Positions 44,429 through 53,833 of a DNA stretch of 64,000 bases are shown here, piece after piece. Below the pieces are notes generated by a model. That model was not told the DNA's origin and ran no database searches. It saw only the letters and a program-made list of their open reading frames with translations. The stretch comes from Pseudomonadota bacterium (GTDB taxonomy: Bacteria; Myxococcota_A; UBA796; GCA-2862545). Every line of letters starts with the position of its first letter. Position 1 is the stretch's first letter. The translations under genes were made by a program, and so were the position numbers. The stretch covers positions 20,106-84,105 of the forward strand of contig JAGSGY010000018.1 in the NCBI GenBank assembly GCA_023954855.1, given 5' to 3'.

Positions 44429-45538
44429 TCATCTCCGACGGCGACGCATCAGCCAAGGCACGAAGAACAGGCCCAAGGGCGCGAAGGACCTTCCCGCTGA
44501 GCTGCAGCCCACATCACAGCTGACGTCTGGGTCGAGATCACACGAAAAGCTTGGGATTGACGGCGCATTCACCGCGTCGATCCCACAGAACGGCACGTCG
44601 GTGCCGAACGACGACTCGAGGGCCCGAAACTCCCCCTTGTAGGCGTGAGCCGATACGCACTCCGGCTCGGCATCCTCACAGGGCTCGCAGAGCGCGCCCA
44701 CCGCCTCGAGCAGATCGCAGGCGTCGCCTGAGCCAGGGTTGTCTTGGTCGAGCAGCGAGTCAAAGGGGCGTGTGTCGACGATGAGATCGAGTCGTCCGTC
44801 GGCAAAGTCGAGGTCCCCGCTACGGAACGCGAGGGACAGAAACACGTCTTCGGCCACGAGCTCGCCGAGTTCTGGATGCTCAACGGCAAGGCGGTCCTCG
44901 GCGTACACGAGCTCGGAGCCCTCCCAGACGCCCGTCGCCGCGAGCACCACGCAGGTCTCGCCCTCGAGCTCGGTCAGCATGCGAAACGAGGCCTCGGTGC
45001 CGTCGCTGGCATCGATCTGGGCGAACACGGGGGTTTGCTCAGCCAACAGCCCTGAGACGTCGAAGGGACGCGTGGCGTAGTCCGCCAGGCTGAACGCCTT
45101 GCCCACCACGGCTTCATCATCGAAGTCCGTGGCTTGGCCCCAGTCTTCCACCCGAAAAGCGACACCTGTCGAGAACGGCATCGCCACGCCAGCCGCACCG
45201 GTCACGGTGTAGACGCCGGGCGGTCCAGGCGGAACGGCCCAGTCCGTGAATTCCCCATCGACATCGAGGAGCTCGGTGGTTGCGACGGTGAGTCCGGACG
45301 GGCCTGACAGCAACGGCTGCGCGTCACGCAGACTCACGTTGCACCAGGCGCTTCGGGGCTCGGCACAGAGCGGTGTGAGCACCCCATCCACGGTGCGCTC
45401 GACCGTAAACTCCACGCGTAGCGGGTCCCCTGCCCTGCGCGGAGTGGGCTCAGTCAGCTCGCCGTTCAGCGTGTGCCGCTCCGAGGGGATCTCTGGGGCG
45501 CAACCCGCTGCAAGCAGCGCGAGAAGTAGCCATCGCAT
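44429..45538 (-). CDS. Lipoprotein with MYXO-CTERM-like C-terminal sorting signal
   Basis: A 369-residue protein. The N-terminus is a signal peptide with lipobox (L-A-A-G-Cys near 13). The C-terminus is CDVGCSSAGRS, a hydrophobic stretch (FAPLGLFFVPWLM) and a run of five Arg. This is the layout of the MYXO-CTERM anchoring signal. Having both an N-terminal lipid signal and a C-terminal sorting tail is unusual. The body is beta-rich and acidic with an EPCEDAEPECVS cysteine cluster. The function is unknown. The frame opens ten codons upstream, but the signal peptide begins at 45538, where GGAAAG precedes the ATG. Confidence 0.78.
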   Translation of the reverse strand: MRWLLLALLAAGCAPEIPSERHTLNGELTEPTPRRAGDPLRVEFTVERTVDGVLTPLCAEPRSAWCNVSLRDAQPLLSGPSGLTVATTELLDVDGEFTDWAVPPGPPGVYTVTGAAGVAMPFSTGVAFRVEDWGQATDFDDEAVVGKAFSLADYATRPFDVSGLLAEQTPVFAQIDASDGTEASFRMLTELEGETCVVLAATGVWEGSELVYAEDRLAVEHPELGELVAEDVFLSLAFRSGDLDFADGRLDLIVDTRPFDSLLDQDNPGSGDACDLLEAVGALCEPCEDAEPECVSAHAYKGEFRALESSFGTDVPFCGIDAVNAPSIPSFSCDLDPDVSCDVGCSSAGRSFAPLGLFFVPWLMRRRRR

Positions 45539-45636
45539 GTGTCTTTCCGGTCCGTGCGCAAACAACATGACCGAGTTCTGCGCGATTCGCAGCCCGATGT
45601 CATCACCGGTAAGTCACCCAGGATCGGCGTGCCGAA

Positions 45637-46266
45637 TCAACCGGCGTGGCGGCGCATCTTTCGCGCGAGCTCCCCACCGCAGTAGTAGCCGACCGCGTCG
45701 AAGGCCCCCTGTAGCTCCTCGTCGCTCATCTCCTCGAGCTGCTTCACATTGTCGACCGTCCAGAGTGCCTGAGACACCGCAGAGGGAGCCCCTGCCGCCG
45801 TCGTGCAGGTCACGCGGGTCTTGTAGACCTTCTTGCCGTCCGCGCGGAAGATCTGAACGAAGAGGTCGTAGTCGAACACGCCGGGCGCACCGAGGCCGTA
45901 GACCTCCATGCCCATGTCGCGCACCTCGATCTGAAGCAGGGCCGCACCGTCGGCGGAGGTGGTGCCAAATGGGGGCCCACTGCCGAGCGTGTCGACCAAG
46001 CCCGCCGTGAACTCGGCGTTCGTCGACTTGGTGTCGATGCGCTCAGCCAGCCGACGCGACACCTCGTAGGAGCGCGCGGTCTGCACCACATTCACCACGT
46101 CCCCAATCAGCGAGCCGCCTGCGACCCCGCCGAGCTGAACGTTGGGCTGGGTGACCATGTGCACCTCGGGGCGGACTTCACCCAGCGTGGGCGCGTGCTT
46201 CTTGAAGCGCGCATGGCACCCCGACGCCATCGCGAGCACCAAGACACCGAGCAGAACCGAACGCAT
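45637..46266 (-). CDS. Lipoprotein of unknown function
   Basis: A 209-residue lipoprotein with lipobox (M-A-S-G-Cys near 17); GGAGG precedes the ATG. The mature part has a Gly-rich loop (QLGGVAGGSLIGDVVN), then a mixed alpha/beta region (GAALLQIEVRDMGMEVYGLGAPGVFDYDLFVQIFRADGKKVYKTRVTC), and ends with EELQGAFDAVGYYCGGELARKMRRHAG. This resembles outer-membrane-attached lipoproteins that carry a short beta-domain. I recognise no named family. It is divergent from the VolA-like lipase lipoprotein, with 126 bases between them. Confidence 0.65.
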   Translation of the reverse strand: MRSVLLGVLVLAMASGCHARFKKHAPTLGEVRPEVHMVTQPNVQLGGVAGGSLIGDVVNVVQTARSYEVSRRLAERIDTKSTNAEFTAGLVDTLGSGPPFGTTSADGAALLQIEVRDMGMEVYGLGAPGVFDYDLFVQIFRADGKKVYKTRVTCTTAAGAPSAVSQALWTVDNVKQLEEMSDEELQGAFDAVGYYCGGELARKMRRHAG

Positions 46267-46392
46267 CGAACCTCCAGAGTGCCCATACGACTGGCGCCGG
46301 CAAATCATTCACGGCAACCTGAAGAGGTTTCACGGTCTCGCCGCACGCAAACGCATTAGATGACGGCCGTTACGAAACGTGTCGGAGAGTCC

Positions 46393-48273
46393 ATGTCGAT
46401 CGCGCGCACCCTTAGCCTTCTCGTCCTGCTCGCTGGCTGCACCAAGCCGCTCACCGGCCTGCGCAACGAGCCTGGCGGCAACCCGATCGTGCCCGAGACC
46501 GCCCTGTTGCCCTACCCCTCCGACCTGTACCTCGAGGACGACGCGAGTCTGCCGAGCGGCAAGCGCCTGGTGTTTCCCGCCGAGGCCTTGCTCGAGGGTG
46601 TCGGGCCGGAGCTGTTCTCAGAAGACGACGGCTTCTCCCGCGTCAGCCCGATTCTGACCTGGTTCCCGGATGGCGTCGACGGTGACACCCTCCCCGCCAT
46701 CGGCGAATCCATCGAGGACGACTCCCCGGTCTGGCTCATCGATCTCGACCGCAACGAGCGCGTTCCCGCCATCGTGGAGCTCGACCTGCTGGCCGACAAC
46801 ATCCGCGAGCAGGTGCTGATCATCCGTCCGGCCCGAACGCTACACGGCAGCACCCAGCACGCCGTGGTCATTCGCGATGGCGTACGCCTGATCGATGGAT
46901 CGACGCCGCGCGTGACCGAAGCCTTCCGCGCGCTTCGCGACGACATTCGCACCGACTCGGGCGAGGTCGAAGCCCTTCGGGAGGACTTCGAGCCGGTCCG
47001 CACCTTGATCGAGGAGGAGGGCATTGATCCCGAGACGGTGATCCAGGCCTGGACCTTCACGACCCGAAGCGCAGAGCAGGTCTGGCAGGCCCCCCTCGCG
47101 ATGCACGACACGATGTGGACCACCACGTTGGAAGCGCCCACGATCGACGAGAACTTCGAGGACGTGAACAAGCAACTCCGCATCATCCGCGGAACCTTCG
47201 TGGTGCCCTCGTTCCTCAACGACGAGCTCCGGCTGGTGCGGGACGAGGACGGCACGCCGATCGTTCAGGGAGAGCAGACGGTCGAGTACCAGGTGACCAT
47301 CCCAACGACGATTGACGGCAGCTCCAAGGTCCCCGTCGTCTGCTACGGGCACGGCTTCTTCTCAAACAAAGAAGAGGCGAACCGCTCGCTCGTCGAGAGC
47401 CTCCACCACTGGGGCATGATTGCCGTTTCCATCGACTTCGACGGCTTCAACTCCCACGAAGAGGCCGACGGACTGCGCCGCCTGTCGAGCGGACTCGACG
47501 AGCTCGACATCATCGTGGCCCAGCAGCTCCAGGCGCAGTCGAAGTTCACCGCGCTGAACCGGCTGGTCACCGAGCACCTCGGCGACCTCATCGAGATCGA
47601 CCTCGGCTCCGGCACCTACAAGCCGATGGACACCGACAACGTGGTCTACGCCGGCATCTCGAACGGCGGGACCCAGGGACTGTCGATCATGGCGGCCTCA
47701 CCCGCGTATGACCGCGGTGCCCTGGTCGTGCCCGGCGGTGGCTGGAGCCACATGATGCAGCGTGCCGTGCAGTGGCAGACCATGGGCCTTCTCTGGTCGA
47801 ACCTCTTCGACGACCCGGACATCCTGCAGATCAGCCTCGCCCTGGCCCAGAACCGCTTCGACTCGGCCGACTCGCTGAACTTCGTCGGTGCGTTCGGCGA
47901 CAACCGTCCCGAGGGCCGCGGTCCCGTGCAGATCTCGATGCACGAAGCGGTGCACGACTCGCAGGTCACCAACATGGTGACGCACATGGTCGCGCGCACG
48001 GCCGGCGCCTCCCTCGTCACGCCCTCCGCCATCGAGGTCTGGGGCCTCGACGAGGTGACCGCCGAAGGCCCGGACGGAGCCGATGCCGACACGGTGCTGT
48101 TCACCTACCTGGAGGATGTCGAGCCGTCGCCGGAGGGCAACGTGCCGCCGCTCACCGACAACGACACCCACGGGAACGTGCGTGAGCTTCCGGCCTACCT
48201 CGACCAGATGGGGCTGTTCCTCGCCGATGGCAGCGTGATTCAGGTCTGCGACGGCGCCTGCGACCCGGACTGA
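46393..48273 (+). CDS. Lipid-anchored alpha/beta hydrolase, VolA/bacterial-lipase-like
   Basis: A 626-residue lipoprotein (lipobox L-A-G-Cys near 16). The start of the mature protein (IPF-like LLPYPSDLYLEDD) resembles the N-terminal domain of extracellular lipases and lysophospholipases of the VolA/Pla-1 type. The hydrolase domain follows with an oxyanion-hole motif CYGHGFFSNKEE (about 316) and nucleophile elbow YAGISNGGTQG (about 420). A surface-exposed esterase or lipase acting on lipids is likely, and this agrees with the lipid-catabolic genes elsewhere in the window. I chose 46393 because GGAGAG precedes it and the signal peptide begins there. Confidence 0.72.
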   Translation: MSIARTLSLLVLLAGCTKPLTGLRNEPGGNPIVPETALLPYPSDLYLEDDASLPSGKRLVFPAEALLEGVGPELFSEDDGFSRVSPILTWFPDGVDGDTLPAIGESIEDDSPVWLIDLDRNERVPAIVELDLLADNIREQVLIIRPARTLHGSTQHAVVIRDGVRLIDGSTPRVTEAFRALRDDIRTDSGEVEALREDFEPVRTLIEEEGIDPETVIQAWTFTTRSAEQVWQAPLAMHDTMWTTTLEAPTIDENFEDVNKQLRIIRGTFVVPSFLNDELRLVRDEDGTPIVQGEQTVEYQVTIPTTIDGSSKVPVVCYGHGFFSNKEEANRSLVESLHHWGMIAVSIDFDGFNSHEEADGLRRLSSGLDELDIIVAQQLQAQSKFTALNRLVTEHLGDLIEIDLGSGTYKPMDTDNVVYAGISNGGTQGLSIMAASPAYDRGALVVPGGGWSHMMQRAVQWQTMGLLWSNLFDDPDILQISLALAQNRFDSADSLNFVGAFGDNRPEGRGPVQISMHEAVHDSQVTNMVTHMVARTAGASLVTPSAIEVWGLDEVTAEGPDGADADTVLFTYLEDVEPSPEGNVPPLTDNDTHGNVRELPAYLDQMGLFLADGSVIQVCDGACDPD

Positions 48274-48280
48274 GCGGCCA

Positions 48281-48991
48281 TCACTCTCGAGCCCACCAGC
48301 CAAAGAGCTTCATGGCGATCCACACCGGAAACAGCGCCATGCCCAGCGCCACCGGCAAGCCAGCCCCGTAGTAGCCGACCTTGAACGCGACGCTGTCCTC
48401 GATGTCCGAAGGCGGCTCGGCGGTGGAGACCGGCACGCTCAGCTTGGCGGCGAGCTGTTCTCCCAGCTGTGCAAGCGCGGGCCCGTCCTCGCGGAGTCCA
48501 GACACCGAGAAGTGGACGAGCAAGTCACCACTCATCACGGTCCGGAAGTGCATCTCGCGACCCAGGCCATGCTGCACGACATAGATCCACTGCGATCCAT
48601 CCTCGTGCATGGTCTGACGGGCAAGGGCCCCGTCGCTAAAGCGAAGCGGGGTCGTCTGCGTGCTCATCTGAAGCACGTACGCCTCGACGTCAGCGGGTGT
48701 CCAAGGGAGCCTCTCCGCGCGCGGAAGCCTAGTGACAACAAGATCCACAGATGCGTCGCCCTCCTCCATGGGCACAATGGCTCGAACCGCCGCTGCCTGC
48801 GCGGCCTCAACGGCACGCACCGCCAGCGCCAGCGATTCCTCGCTCCCATACACGGCTACACACGGCTCATAGGAACGACTCTCGGCCGGGACGAGGACAC
48901 ACGCACCGTGCCCATCGAGATCGAGGGAGACGCCCGTCGTCGCGTCGACAATGGTCGCACCAAAGGCCAGTGCAAAGCCCAAGAACAGCAT
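48281..48991 (-). CDS. Membrane-anchored exported protein of unknown function
   Basis: A 236-residue protein with an N-terminal signal segment (MLFLGFALAFGATIVDA) and one C-terminal hydrophobic segment (about 208-230, VGYYGAGLPVALGMALFPVWIAM) followed by KLFGWWARE. The domain between is probably periplasmic and the tail cytoplasmic. The middle has two Cys near the front (GACVLVP, EPCVAV) that could form a disulfide. I recognise no family. GGAGGGA precedes the ATG. It is convergent with the lipase gene, whose stop is seven bases away. Confidence 0.62.
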   Translation of the reverse strand: MLFLGFALAFGATIVDATTGVSLDLDGHGACVLVPAESRSYEPCVAVYGSEESLALAVRAVEAAQAAAVRAIVPMEEGDASVDLVVTRLPRAERLPWTPADVEAYVLQMSTQTTPLRFSDGALARQTMHEDGSQWIYVVQHGLGREMHFRTVMSGDLLVHFSVSGLREDGPALAQLGEQLAAKLSVPVSTAEPPSDIEDSVAFKVGYYGAGLPVALGMALFPVWIAMKLFGWWARE

Positions 48992-49084
48992 CTTCCCTCC
49001 GCGCGCCGACCCTAGCCCAAGGCGTGTCACTTCAGCAATGCACACGGCGGTACGGTGCATGCTTCAGGCCGACTGAGTGGGCGA

Positions 49085-49696
49085 CTACCGCTCTTGGAGG
49101 GGCGTGAACACCACGCACTGCTCGACCAAGCGCGCGTCCGTGCCCACGTAGGTGGTGTGACCAGCGCGCCCTACGTAGACCGGCGCGACGGGATCAAAGT
49201 GGTCGATTCGACCGCGCCCAACTCCGGCCGTGAATCCGACCGGATCGGGTCCCTGCAGACCGGCCGCGCCGGTGCTCGGGTCCACGACGACTGCCTGCGC
49301 ACCGATGCGCACACACAATCCCAGGGGCGCACGTCCGGCGACCAGGGCGTCGAGGTGTGCCGCGGTGCTGACCCCCGGATGAATGCTTCCCGATCCGAAG
49401 GAGTGACCAGCCTGCTCAAGCCAGAACAGGCCGTCGCGCTCGACCGCGTGCACGCAGACATTGGCGTAGGGATGCCCACAAGCGAGCAACACGCGTGCCC
49501 CTTTCTCGGCCTCGCTCCACACGCGCAACACATCACCCGTGGGTGCGGGTCCGCGCACCACACGGGTCACCCGCAGCTGGCCTTCGTCCTCGACTTCAAG
49601 CCAGGCGAGCTGCGAGGCAGAGGAGAGGACCGAGCCGACGTTGGTCGTCCAGGTATCCGCGGCGGCGGAGGCGATCAGCAGGATGAGAACAAGCAT
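49085..49696 (-). CDS. Secreted protein of unknown function
   Basis: A 203-residue protein with a signal peptide (about 1-14, LIASAAADT). The mature part starts with WLEVEDEGQLRVTRVVRGPAPTGDVLRVWSE, a beta-strand pattern like the NTR/TIMP-like or other small beta-barrel domains found in exported proteins, with Cys in LLACGHPYANVCVHAV. A GGAGG-type ribosome site precedes the ATG. It lies downstream of a lipoprotein gene on the same strand, 46 bases away, so they may be co-transcribed. The function is unknown. Confidence 0.62.
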   Translation of the reverse strand: MLVLILLIASAAADTWTTNVGSVLSSASQLAWLEVEDEGQLRVTRVVRGPAPTGDVLRVWSEAEKGARVLLACGHPYANVCVHAVERDGLFWLEQAGHSFGSGSIHPGVSTAAHLDALVAGRAPLGLCVRIGAQAVVVDPSTGAAGLQGPDPVGFTAGVGRGRIDHFDPVAPVYVGRAGHTTYVGTDARLVEQCVVFTPLQER

Positions 49697-49741
49697 GGCC
49701 CTCCAACGAGTCCAAGGTGCCGCACTTACACGCGAAGCGCA

Positions 49742-51670
49742 TCATCGCCCGAGCAGCTCCTTCGCCTCGACACCCCAGCGCTCGCGGACCCAGGCGGCGT
49801 CCGCCACACTCGGCTGGAGAACCAGCAGCGCCCCCTGCAACGCCGAAGCTTCGTTCAGGCTGGCGCCGGCCGCCGTGCTGACGAGCCCCTGGTAGTAGGC
49901 CTCGCGCTCGCTGCGAATGTCAGTGACGAGCTTGCCCGAGACCTCGGACAGCGATGCCTGCACCAGGGCCGCGTCTTCAGAGGGCAGGGCCAGCGGGTCC
50001 TCCTTGACGCCGTAGTCGGGATGGGCCGGATGGTGGCGGTCACTCACGGTTCGGGTCGCGGCATAGGCGCGAGGAGTGGTCTTTCCGCGGGCACCGAGCT
50101 TGGCGGTCGCCTTGACCTCGCAGGTCCGCACGACCTCGTACACGGTGTACGGGAAGGTCGCGTAGACGGGCTCCTCGACCTGGGTGGGCAGGGCGGCGAC
50201 GGCGGCATCGGCCCGATCGATGTTCGCCACCACTTCGGCCAGCTTGGTCTGCTGCGAGGCATAGTCATCGCGGGCACTTCCGAGGTCCGACTCGGTCGTC
50301 GACACCTTCTGACCGAGCTCATTGGCCAGGCTTCGGGCACGCTGCGCCTCGTCATTTCGCGCCGAGAGCGTCGCCTCGCGAGCGGAGACCTCACGCGCCC
50401 ACTCATCGCGCACCTCCACCCACTCGCTGGAGTCGACTTCGCTCGACAAACCCGCCAGATCTTGCTCGGCCTGATCGAGCGCACGCTCCGCCTCGCTCAG
50501 CCAGTCCTGCGTCGTACGCGCGGTCTCCTCCACCCGCAGCGCGGCGTCTTCGAGCACCCGCCAGTCGGCCCGGCGCTGCTCGGACGCATACTGAAGCTGC
50601 TCGATGCGACTGTAGGTGGAGGCAACGAGGGCCTCGTGCTCGGGTACGTCCGCTCGCGCCTCGTAGGCCTTGGCCTCGGCCGCCCGACGATCGGGGTTCT
50701 CGACCCACCGAGTCCGGGCCACGTACTGCTGACTCGCCGCGTGATTCACGACCTTCTCGCCGCAGCTCCAGGTGGCCCCCACCGAGGACAGCTGAATCGC
50801 TCCCCCGTCGTCGAAGCGCAGCCCGTCATCGACGAGCGCGCCCCGCGAAAGACCCACAAGATCCGACGCGAGCGCCTTGTCCGGTGCGGGCCAAGACACC
50901 GTGGCCCGCTGGGACTCAATGATGCTGCGCCCCAGCTCCTCACGGCCTGACACCGCAGCCGCTGAGGGGTCCATCGCCGCGGCGCGCGCATACTGCATCC
51001 AGGCCTCGCCCTTGCGGCCCTTCTTCGCGAGCGCTTCGGCGGTGCGCACCAGGTCGGCAGACCACGCAGACGTCACCCGGCCATCGACCTCTTGCTGAAG
51101 GCTCGGCTCCGCAGCGGCAATCATCGCGGTGAGCTCGCGTGCTCCAGCAAAGTCACTGGCCTCGAGCAGCCCATCGACCTCGGCCAACACACCGGTCCGC
51201 GCGCGGGTCACCAAGGCCACCGATTGGGGCTCGGCAGGGTCCAGACGCAGCGACAACACCGAGAAGGGATACGCCGTCGACCAGCCTTCTGCGCGAGCGC
51301 GCTCCTCTGCGAGACTGCGAACCTGCTCCCCCGCCACCGAGGCAAGCAAGGCGATAGCCTCACTCGACGGGTCCATGGCCTTTGCGCTCAAGAGCTCGGA
51401 AAATGCCGTGTCGTAGTTCCCCGCCGCGAGGGCGGTCTCAGCGCGCTGCCGGGCGGCTTCGGCGTCTGCGATTCGCTCCTTCTGAAGCATGCGATCGGCC
51501 AGGTCGCCCTTTGCCGCAATCCGAGCCGACTGCGGGCGCTGTACGGAAGCTCGCCGGTAGTGCTCACTCGCCCCTTCCCAGTTGCCGGCGAGCGCAAACT
51601 CATCGCCCCGCCGCGCATCGCGAGGCACGCACGCGCAGAGCCCAAGAACCAGCAGCACACTCCGCACCAT
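49742..51670 (-). CDS. Large coiled-coil lipoprotein with tetratricopeptide-like N-terminus
   Basis: A 642-residue lipoprotein (lipobox L-C-A-Cys near 14). Residues about 20-260 are short helical repeats resembling TPRs (GNWEGASEHYRRASVQRPQSA, GNYDTAFSELLSAKAMDPSSE, GEAWMQYARAAAMDPSA). Residues about 345-480 are a long Glu/Ala/Arg-rich coiled coil. A C-terminal region follows (YATFPYTVYEVVRTCEVKATAKL). It probably has a structural or scaffold role at the envelope. I chose the ATG at 51670 with GGGAGG upstream; about 95 further upstream codons are open but would include another signal-less segment and overlap a divergent gene. Confidence 0.7.
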   Translation of the reverse strand: MVRSVLLVLGLCACVPRDARRGDEFALAGNWEGASEHYRRASVQRPQSARIAAKGDLADRMLQKERIADAEAARQRAETALAAGNYDTAFSELLSAKAMDPSSEAIALLASVAGEQVRSLAEERARAEGWSTAYPFSVLSLRLDPAEPQSVALVTRARTGVLAEVDGLLEASDFAGARELTAMIAAAEPSLQQEVDGRVTSAWSADLVRTAEALAKKGRKGEAWMQYARAAAMDPSAAAVSGREELGRSIIESQRATVSWPAPDKALASDLVGLSRGALVDDGLRFDDGGAIQLSSVGATWSCGEKVVNHAASQQYVARTRWVENPDRRAAEAKAYEARADVPEHEALVASTYSRIEQLQYASEQRRADWRVLEDAALRVEETARTTQDWLSEAERALDQAEQDLAGLSSEVDSSEWVEVRDEWAREVSAREATLSARNDEAQRARSLANELGQKVSTTESDLGSARDDYASQQTKLAEVVANIDRADAAVAALPTQVEEPVYATFPYTVYEVVRTCEVKATAKLGARGKTTPRAYAATRTVSDRHHPAHPDYGVKEDPLALPSEDAALVQASLSEVSGKLVTDIRSEREAYYQGLVSTAAGASLNEASALQGALLVLQPSVADAAWVRERWGVEAKELLGR

Positions 51671-51784
51671 CGAGCCTCCCATGCACGCCCAGACGCTCGA
51701 GCGTCGTCCCGCATTCGATGAGCCTAGCAAGCCGCATGGGATGGCCGTCAAAAACGGGATAGCAGGCCGCCCAAGGAGAGCCCC

Positions 51785-52234
51785 ATGTCCTGGTTCGAAG
51801 GTACCCACAGCGAGACCCGCACCCTGAACAAGCCGCTCGATGCCGTGAAGTCGCACTTCGCCAGCCTCGAGACGATCATCGCCAACAGCGCCGATGTCGA
51901 GACCGCCACCGTCGACGGCAACACCGTGCACTTCGTGCTCGAGGCCCAGGACCACGGCGTTGTGAAGTTTCAGGGCAACTACAAGGCCACTTTCACCCTC
52001 GACGGCGACACCCTGACCTGGGGTCCCGAGGGCGAGGGCAACACCAAGCAGAGCGGCACTGCCAGCTTCAAGGCCGTCGACGGCGGAACCGAAGTCACCT
52101 ACACCGAGACCGTCGGCATCGATCTCGACATTCCCGCGATGATGGCGCCGATGGTCAAGCCGATGATCAGCGCCATGCTCGGCAGCGAGATCAAGGGCTA
52201 CGTGAAGCGCATGAGCGACGCGCTCGACGCCTAA
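51785..52234 (+). CDS. SRPBCC-fold protein (CoxG/polyketide-cyclase-like)
   Basis: A 149-residue protein with a helix-grip pattern: an N-terminal strand (SETRTLNKPLDAVKSHFAS), a beta-sheet (VHFVLEAQDHGVVKFQGNYKATFTLDGDTLTWGPE) and a long C-terminal helix (MVKPMISAMLGSEIKGYVKRMSDAL). There is no signal peptide, so it is cytoplasmic. It probably binds a small hydrophobic ligand; the role is unknown. AAGGAGAG precedes the ATG. The gene stands alone and ends at a strong terminator. Confidence 0.75.
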   Translation: MSWFEGTHSETRTLNKPLDAVKSHFASLETIIANSADVETATVDGNTVHFVLEAQDHGVVKFQGNYKATFTLDGDTLTWGPEGEGNTKQSGTASFKAVDGGTEVTYTETVGIDLDIPAMMAPMVKPMISAMLGSEIKGYVKRMSDALDA

Positions 52235-52251
52235 AGACGCCCGAACTCGAG

Positions 52252-52283
52252 CGCCCGATCGCCACGCGGCGGTCGGGCGTTTG
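52252..52283 (+). terminator. Rho-independent terminator, possibly bidirectional
   Basis: Two 12-base arms (52252-52263 and 52268-52279) pair with a single G-U-type mismatch around an ACGC loop, followed by TTTGT. It sits 18 bases after the SRPBCC stop and 10 bases before the stop of the convergent gene, so it could serve both. Confidence 0.8.
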
Positions 52284-52292
52284 TCGTTTCAG

Positions 52293-53021
52293 CTAGCGGC
52301 CGCCGAAGCCACCGCCGCCGAAGCCAACGCCAAAGCCCGGCTTCTTCCAGCCCGAGCCACGGCCCCGCATCTGCTTCCATAGGCACTCGCGGCGCTCACG
52401 CCAGCGATGCACGATCAGCGCATCGCCATCGCGAAACACCATAGCGCCAGCGGCCGGACCCTCGTGGCAGCTCAGGTCTCCCGGAGGCGACTGAGCCCAG
52501 AACAGCTTGCCCTCACCGCTCGGAAGCTTCCAGCTCGGCGCCCAGCTCGTGGTGGCCGTCCACCATGACGGCAGCGACAGGCTCCCGGCTTCTCCGCGCT
52601 CGTCGTCCTCGCTGGCCATTTGGTCCATCAATGCGGATAGCGCCGCATCGTCCACGGTCGCGCCCTCGTAGCGAATCGACAGCACCGCATCGTCGCCGTG
52701 GGTCCGCGTCATCGACACCTTGGACGCCGCAATGCGCAGGTAGGGCTCGGGAAGAATCCCCTTCTCGGCGAGCTCGGCGGGATGGCAATCGGTCGCCACC
52801 ACGTCGGGCACCGCGCCCATGCCCTTGTCGATGGCGCAGGTGCTCGGCGAGGGAATCGGGCCAGTGGAAGGCCAGGGTCCCGCCGGGGTCGATCCCGGCG
52901 CGAAGAAGTAGGCCCCCAGCCCGAGTAGGACTGCGGCGCCGATGCCCAGCGGGATCCACGGGACCTCGCGCTTGGGGGGCTCGATGGTGGCGGTCTGCAC
53001 ACCTGACATCTTCTCGGACAC
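52293..53021 (-). CDS. Single-pass membrane protein with Gly-rich C-terminus, unknown function
   Basis: A 242-residue protein. After a short cytoplasmic part (SEKMSGVQTATIEPPKREVPW) there is one membrane segment (about 24-40, IPLGIGAAVLLGLGAYFF). A Pro-rich linker follows, then a periplasmic domain with four Cys, probably two disulfides. The C-terminal 18 residues are Gly/Phe-rich (GFGVGFGGGGFGGR). The GTG at 53021 has GGAGG four bases upstream; the ATG ten bases further in is the alternative. I recognise no family. Confidence 0.62.
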   Translation of the reverse strand: MSEKMSGVQTATIEPPKREVPWIPLGIGAAVLLGLGAYFFAPGSTPAGPWPSTGPIPSPSTCAIDKGMGAVPDVVATDCHPAELAEKGILPEPYLRIAASKVSMTRTHGDDAVLSIRYEGATVDDAALSALMDQMASEDDERGEAGSLSLPSWWTATTSWAPSWKLPSGEGKLFWAQSPPGDLSCHEGPAAGAMVFRDGDALIVHRWRERRECLWKQMRGRGSGWKKPGFGVGFGGGGFGGR

Positions 53022-53137
53022 GGAACCTCCGACGAACGCGGACACACTCGCACGCGCAAGCAGGGCCGCCAAGTGCGTGTATGCGTGCAGCCGAGGCAAG
53101 GCACGGTGATTGCAACACCCATGGGCGGGAGGTCAGC

Positions 53138-53833
53138 ATGTCTCACCGCACTTGGGGGAGGACATCGCCCACTCGAATCCTCTTTGCGGCGCTCATCGCG
53201 GCGTTCACGCTCACGGGTACGCCCGCGGTCGCCGGCAACAACCTGTTCGGCGGCCAGGTCGTCGAGCAGAATCAGCTGTACGGCACCTCCGGCTACCCCT
53301 ACGCGGAGATCGGCCTTCGGGTGCCCACCTCGGAGAGGTTTGAGATCACCCCAAACGTCCGGTTCGACTCCCATGACTGGCGCGGTGTGGGGGGCGGAGG
53401 CTCGCTGTCGCCCGGTGTCCACGCGTGTCTGCAGGTCATCGACGCGGATGACTTCCACGGCTCGGTGTCCTTCTCGGTGCCCATCCACCTTCAATTCAAC
53501 TACGGCAACAACAGTGTGGGCCCGGTCGGAGTCGGGGTGCTCTACCCCGGCTTCATCATGGACTACCAGGTCACCGACGCCCTCGCGCTCGACTTCGGCA
53601 TTCGCCTCGAAGGTGACGTCTACATGGAGCTCCTCGGACCGCAATACCCGTTCTTCGTCCGTCTGCCGCTCATGTTCGGGGTGGACCTCGCGGCCACCGA
53701 CATGCTCCAGCTCGCCATCAACGTCGAGGCCGGCCCCACGCTCGACGTGTTCCGGCCGCTGGACGAGGTCACCTACCATTACCGGTTCGGCAGCTTCGTG
53801 TGGGCCGGCGTCGGCGTCGGCTTCGCCCTCTAG
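53138..53833 (+). CDS. Predicted outer-membrane beta-barrel protein
   Basis: A 231-residue protein with a signal peptide (about 1-32, ending TPAVAG). The mature part alternates hydrophobic and polar residues in strands ending in aromatic residues (YAEIGLRVPTSERFEITPNVRF, SVSFSVPIHLQFNYGN, LALDFGIRLEGDVYMELL, FVWAGVGVGFAL). The last strand runs to the C-terminus, though it ends in Leu rather than Phe. This is the pattern of small outer-membrane barrels. GGGAGG precedes the ATG. No pathway link is visible. Confidence 0.7.
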   Translation: MSHRTWGRTSPTRILFAALIAAFTLTGTPAVAGNNLFGGQVVEQNQLYGTSGYPYAEIGLRVPTSERFEITPNVRFDSHDWRGVGGGGSLSPGVHACLQVIDADDFHGSVSFSVPIHLQFNYGNNSVGPVGVGVLYPGFIMDYQVTDALALDFGIRLEGDVYMELLGPQYPFFVRLPLMFGVDLAATDMLQLAINVEAGPTLDVFRPLDEVTYHYRFGSFVWAGVGVGFAL

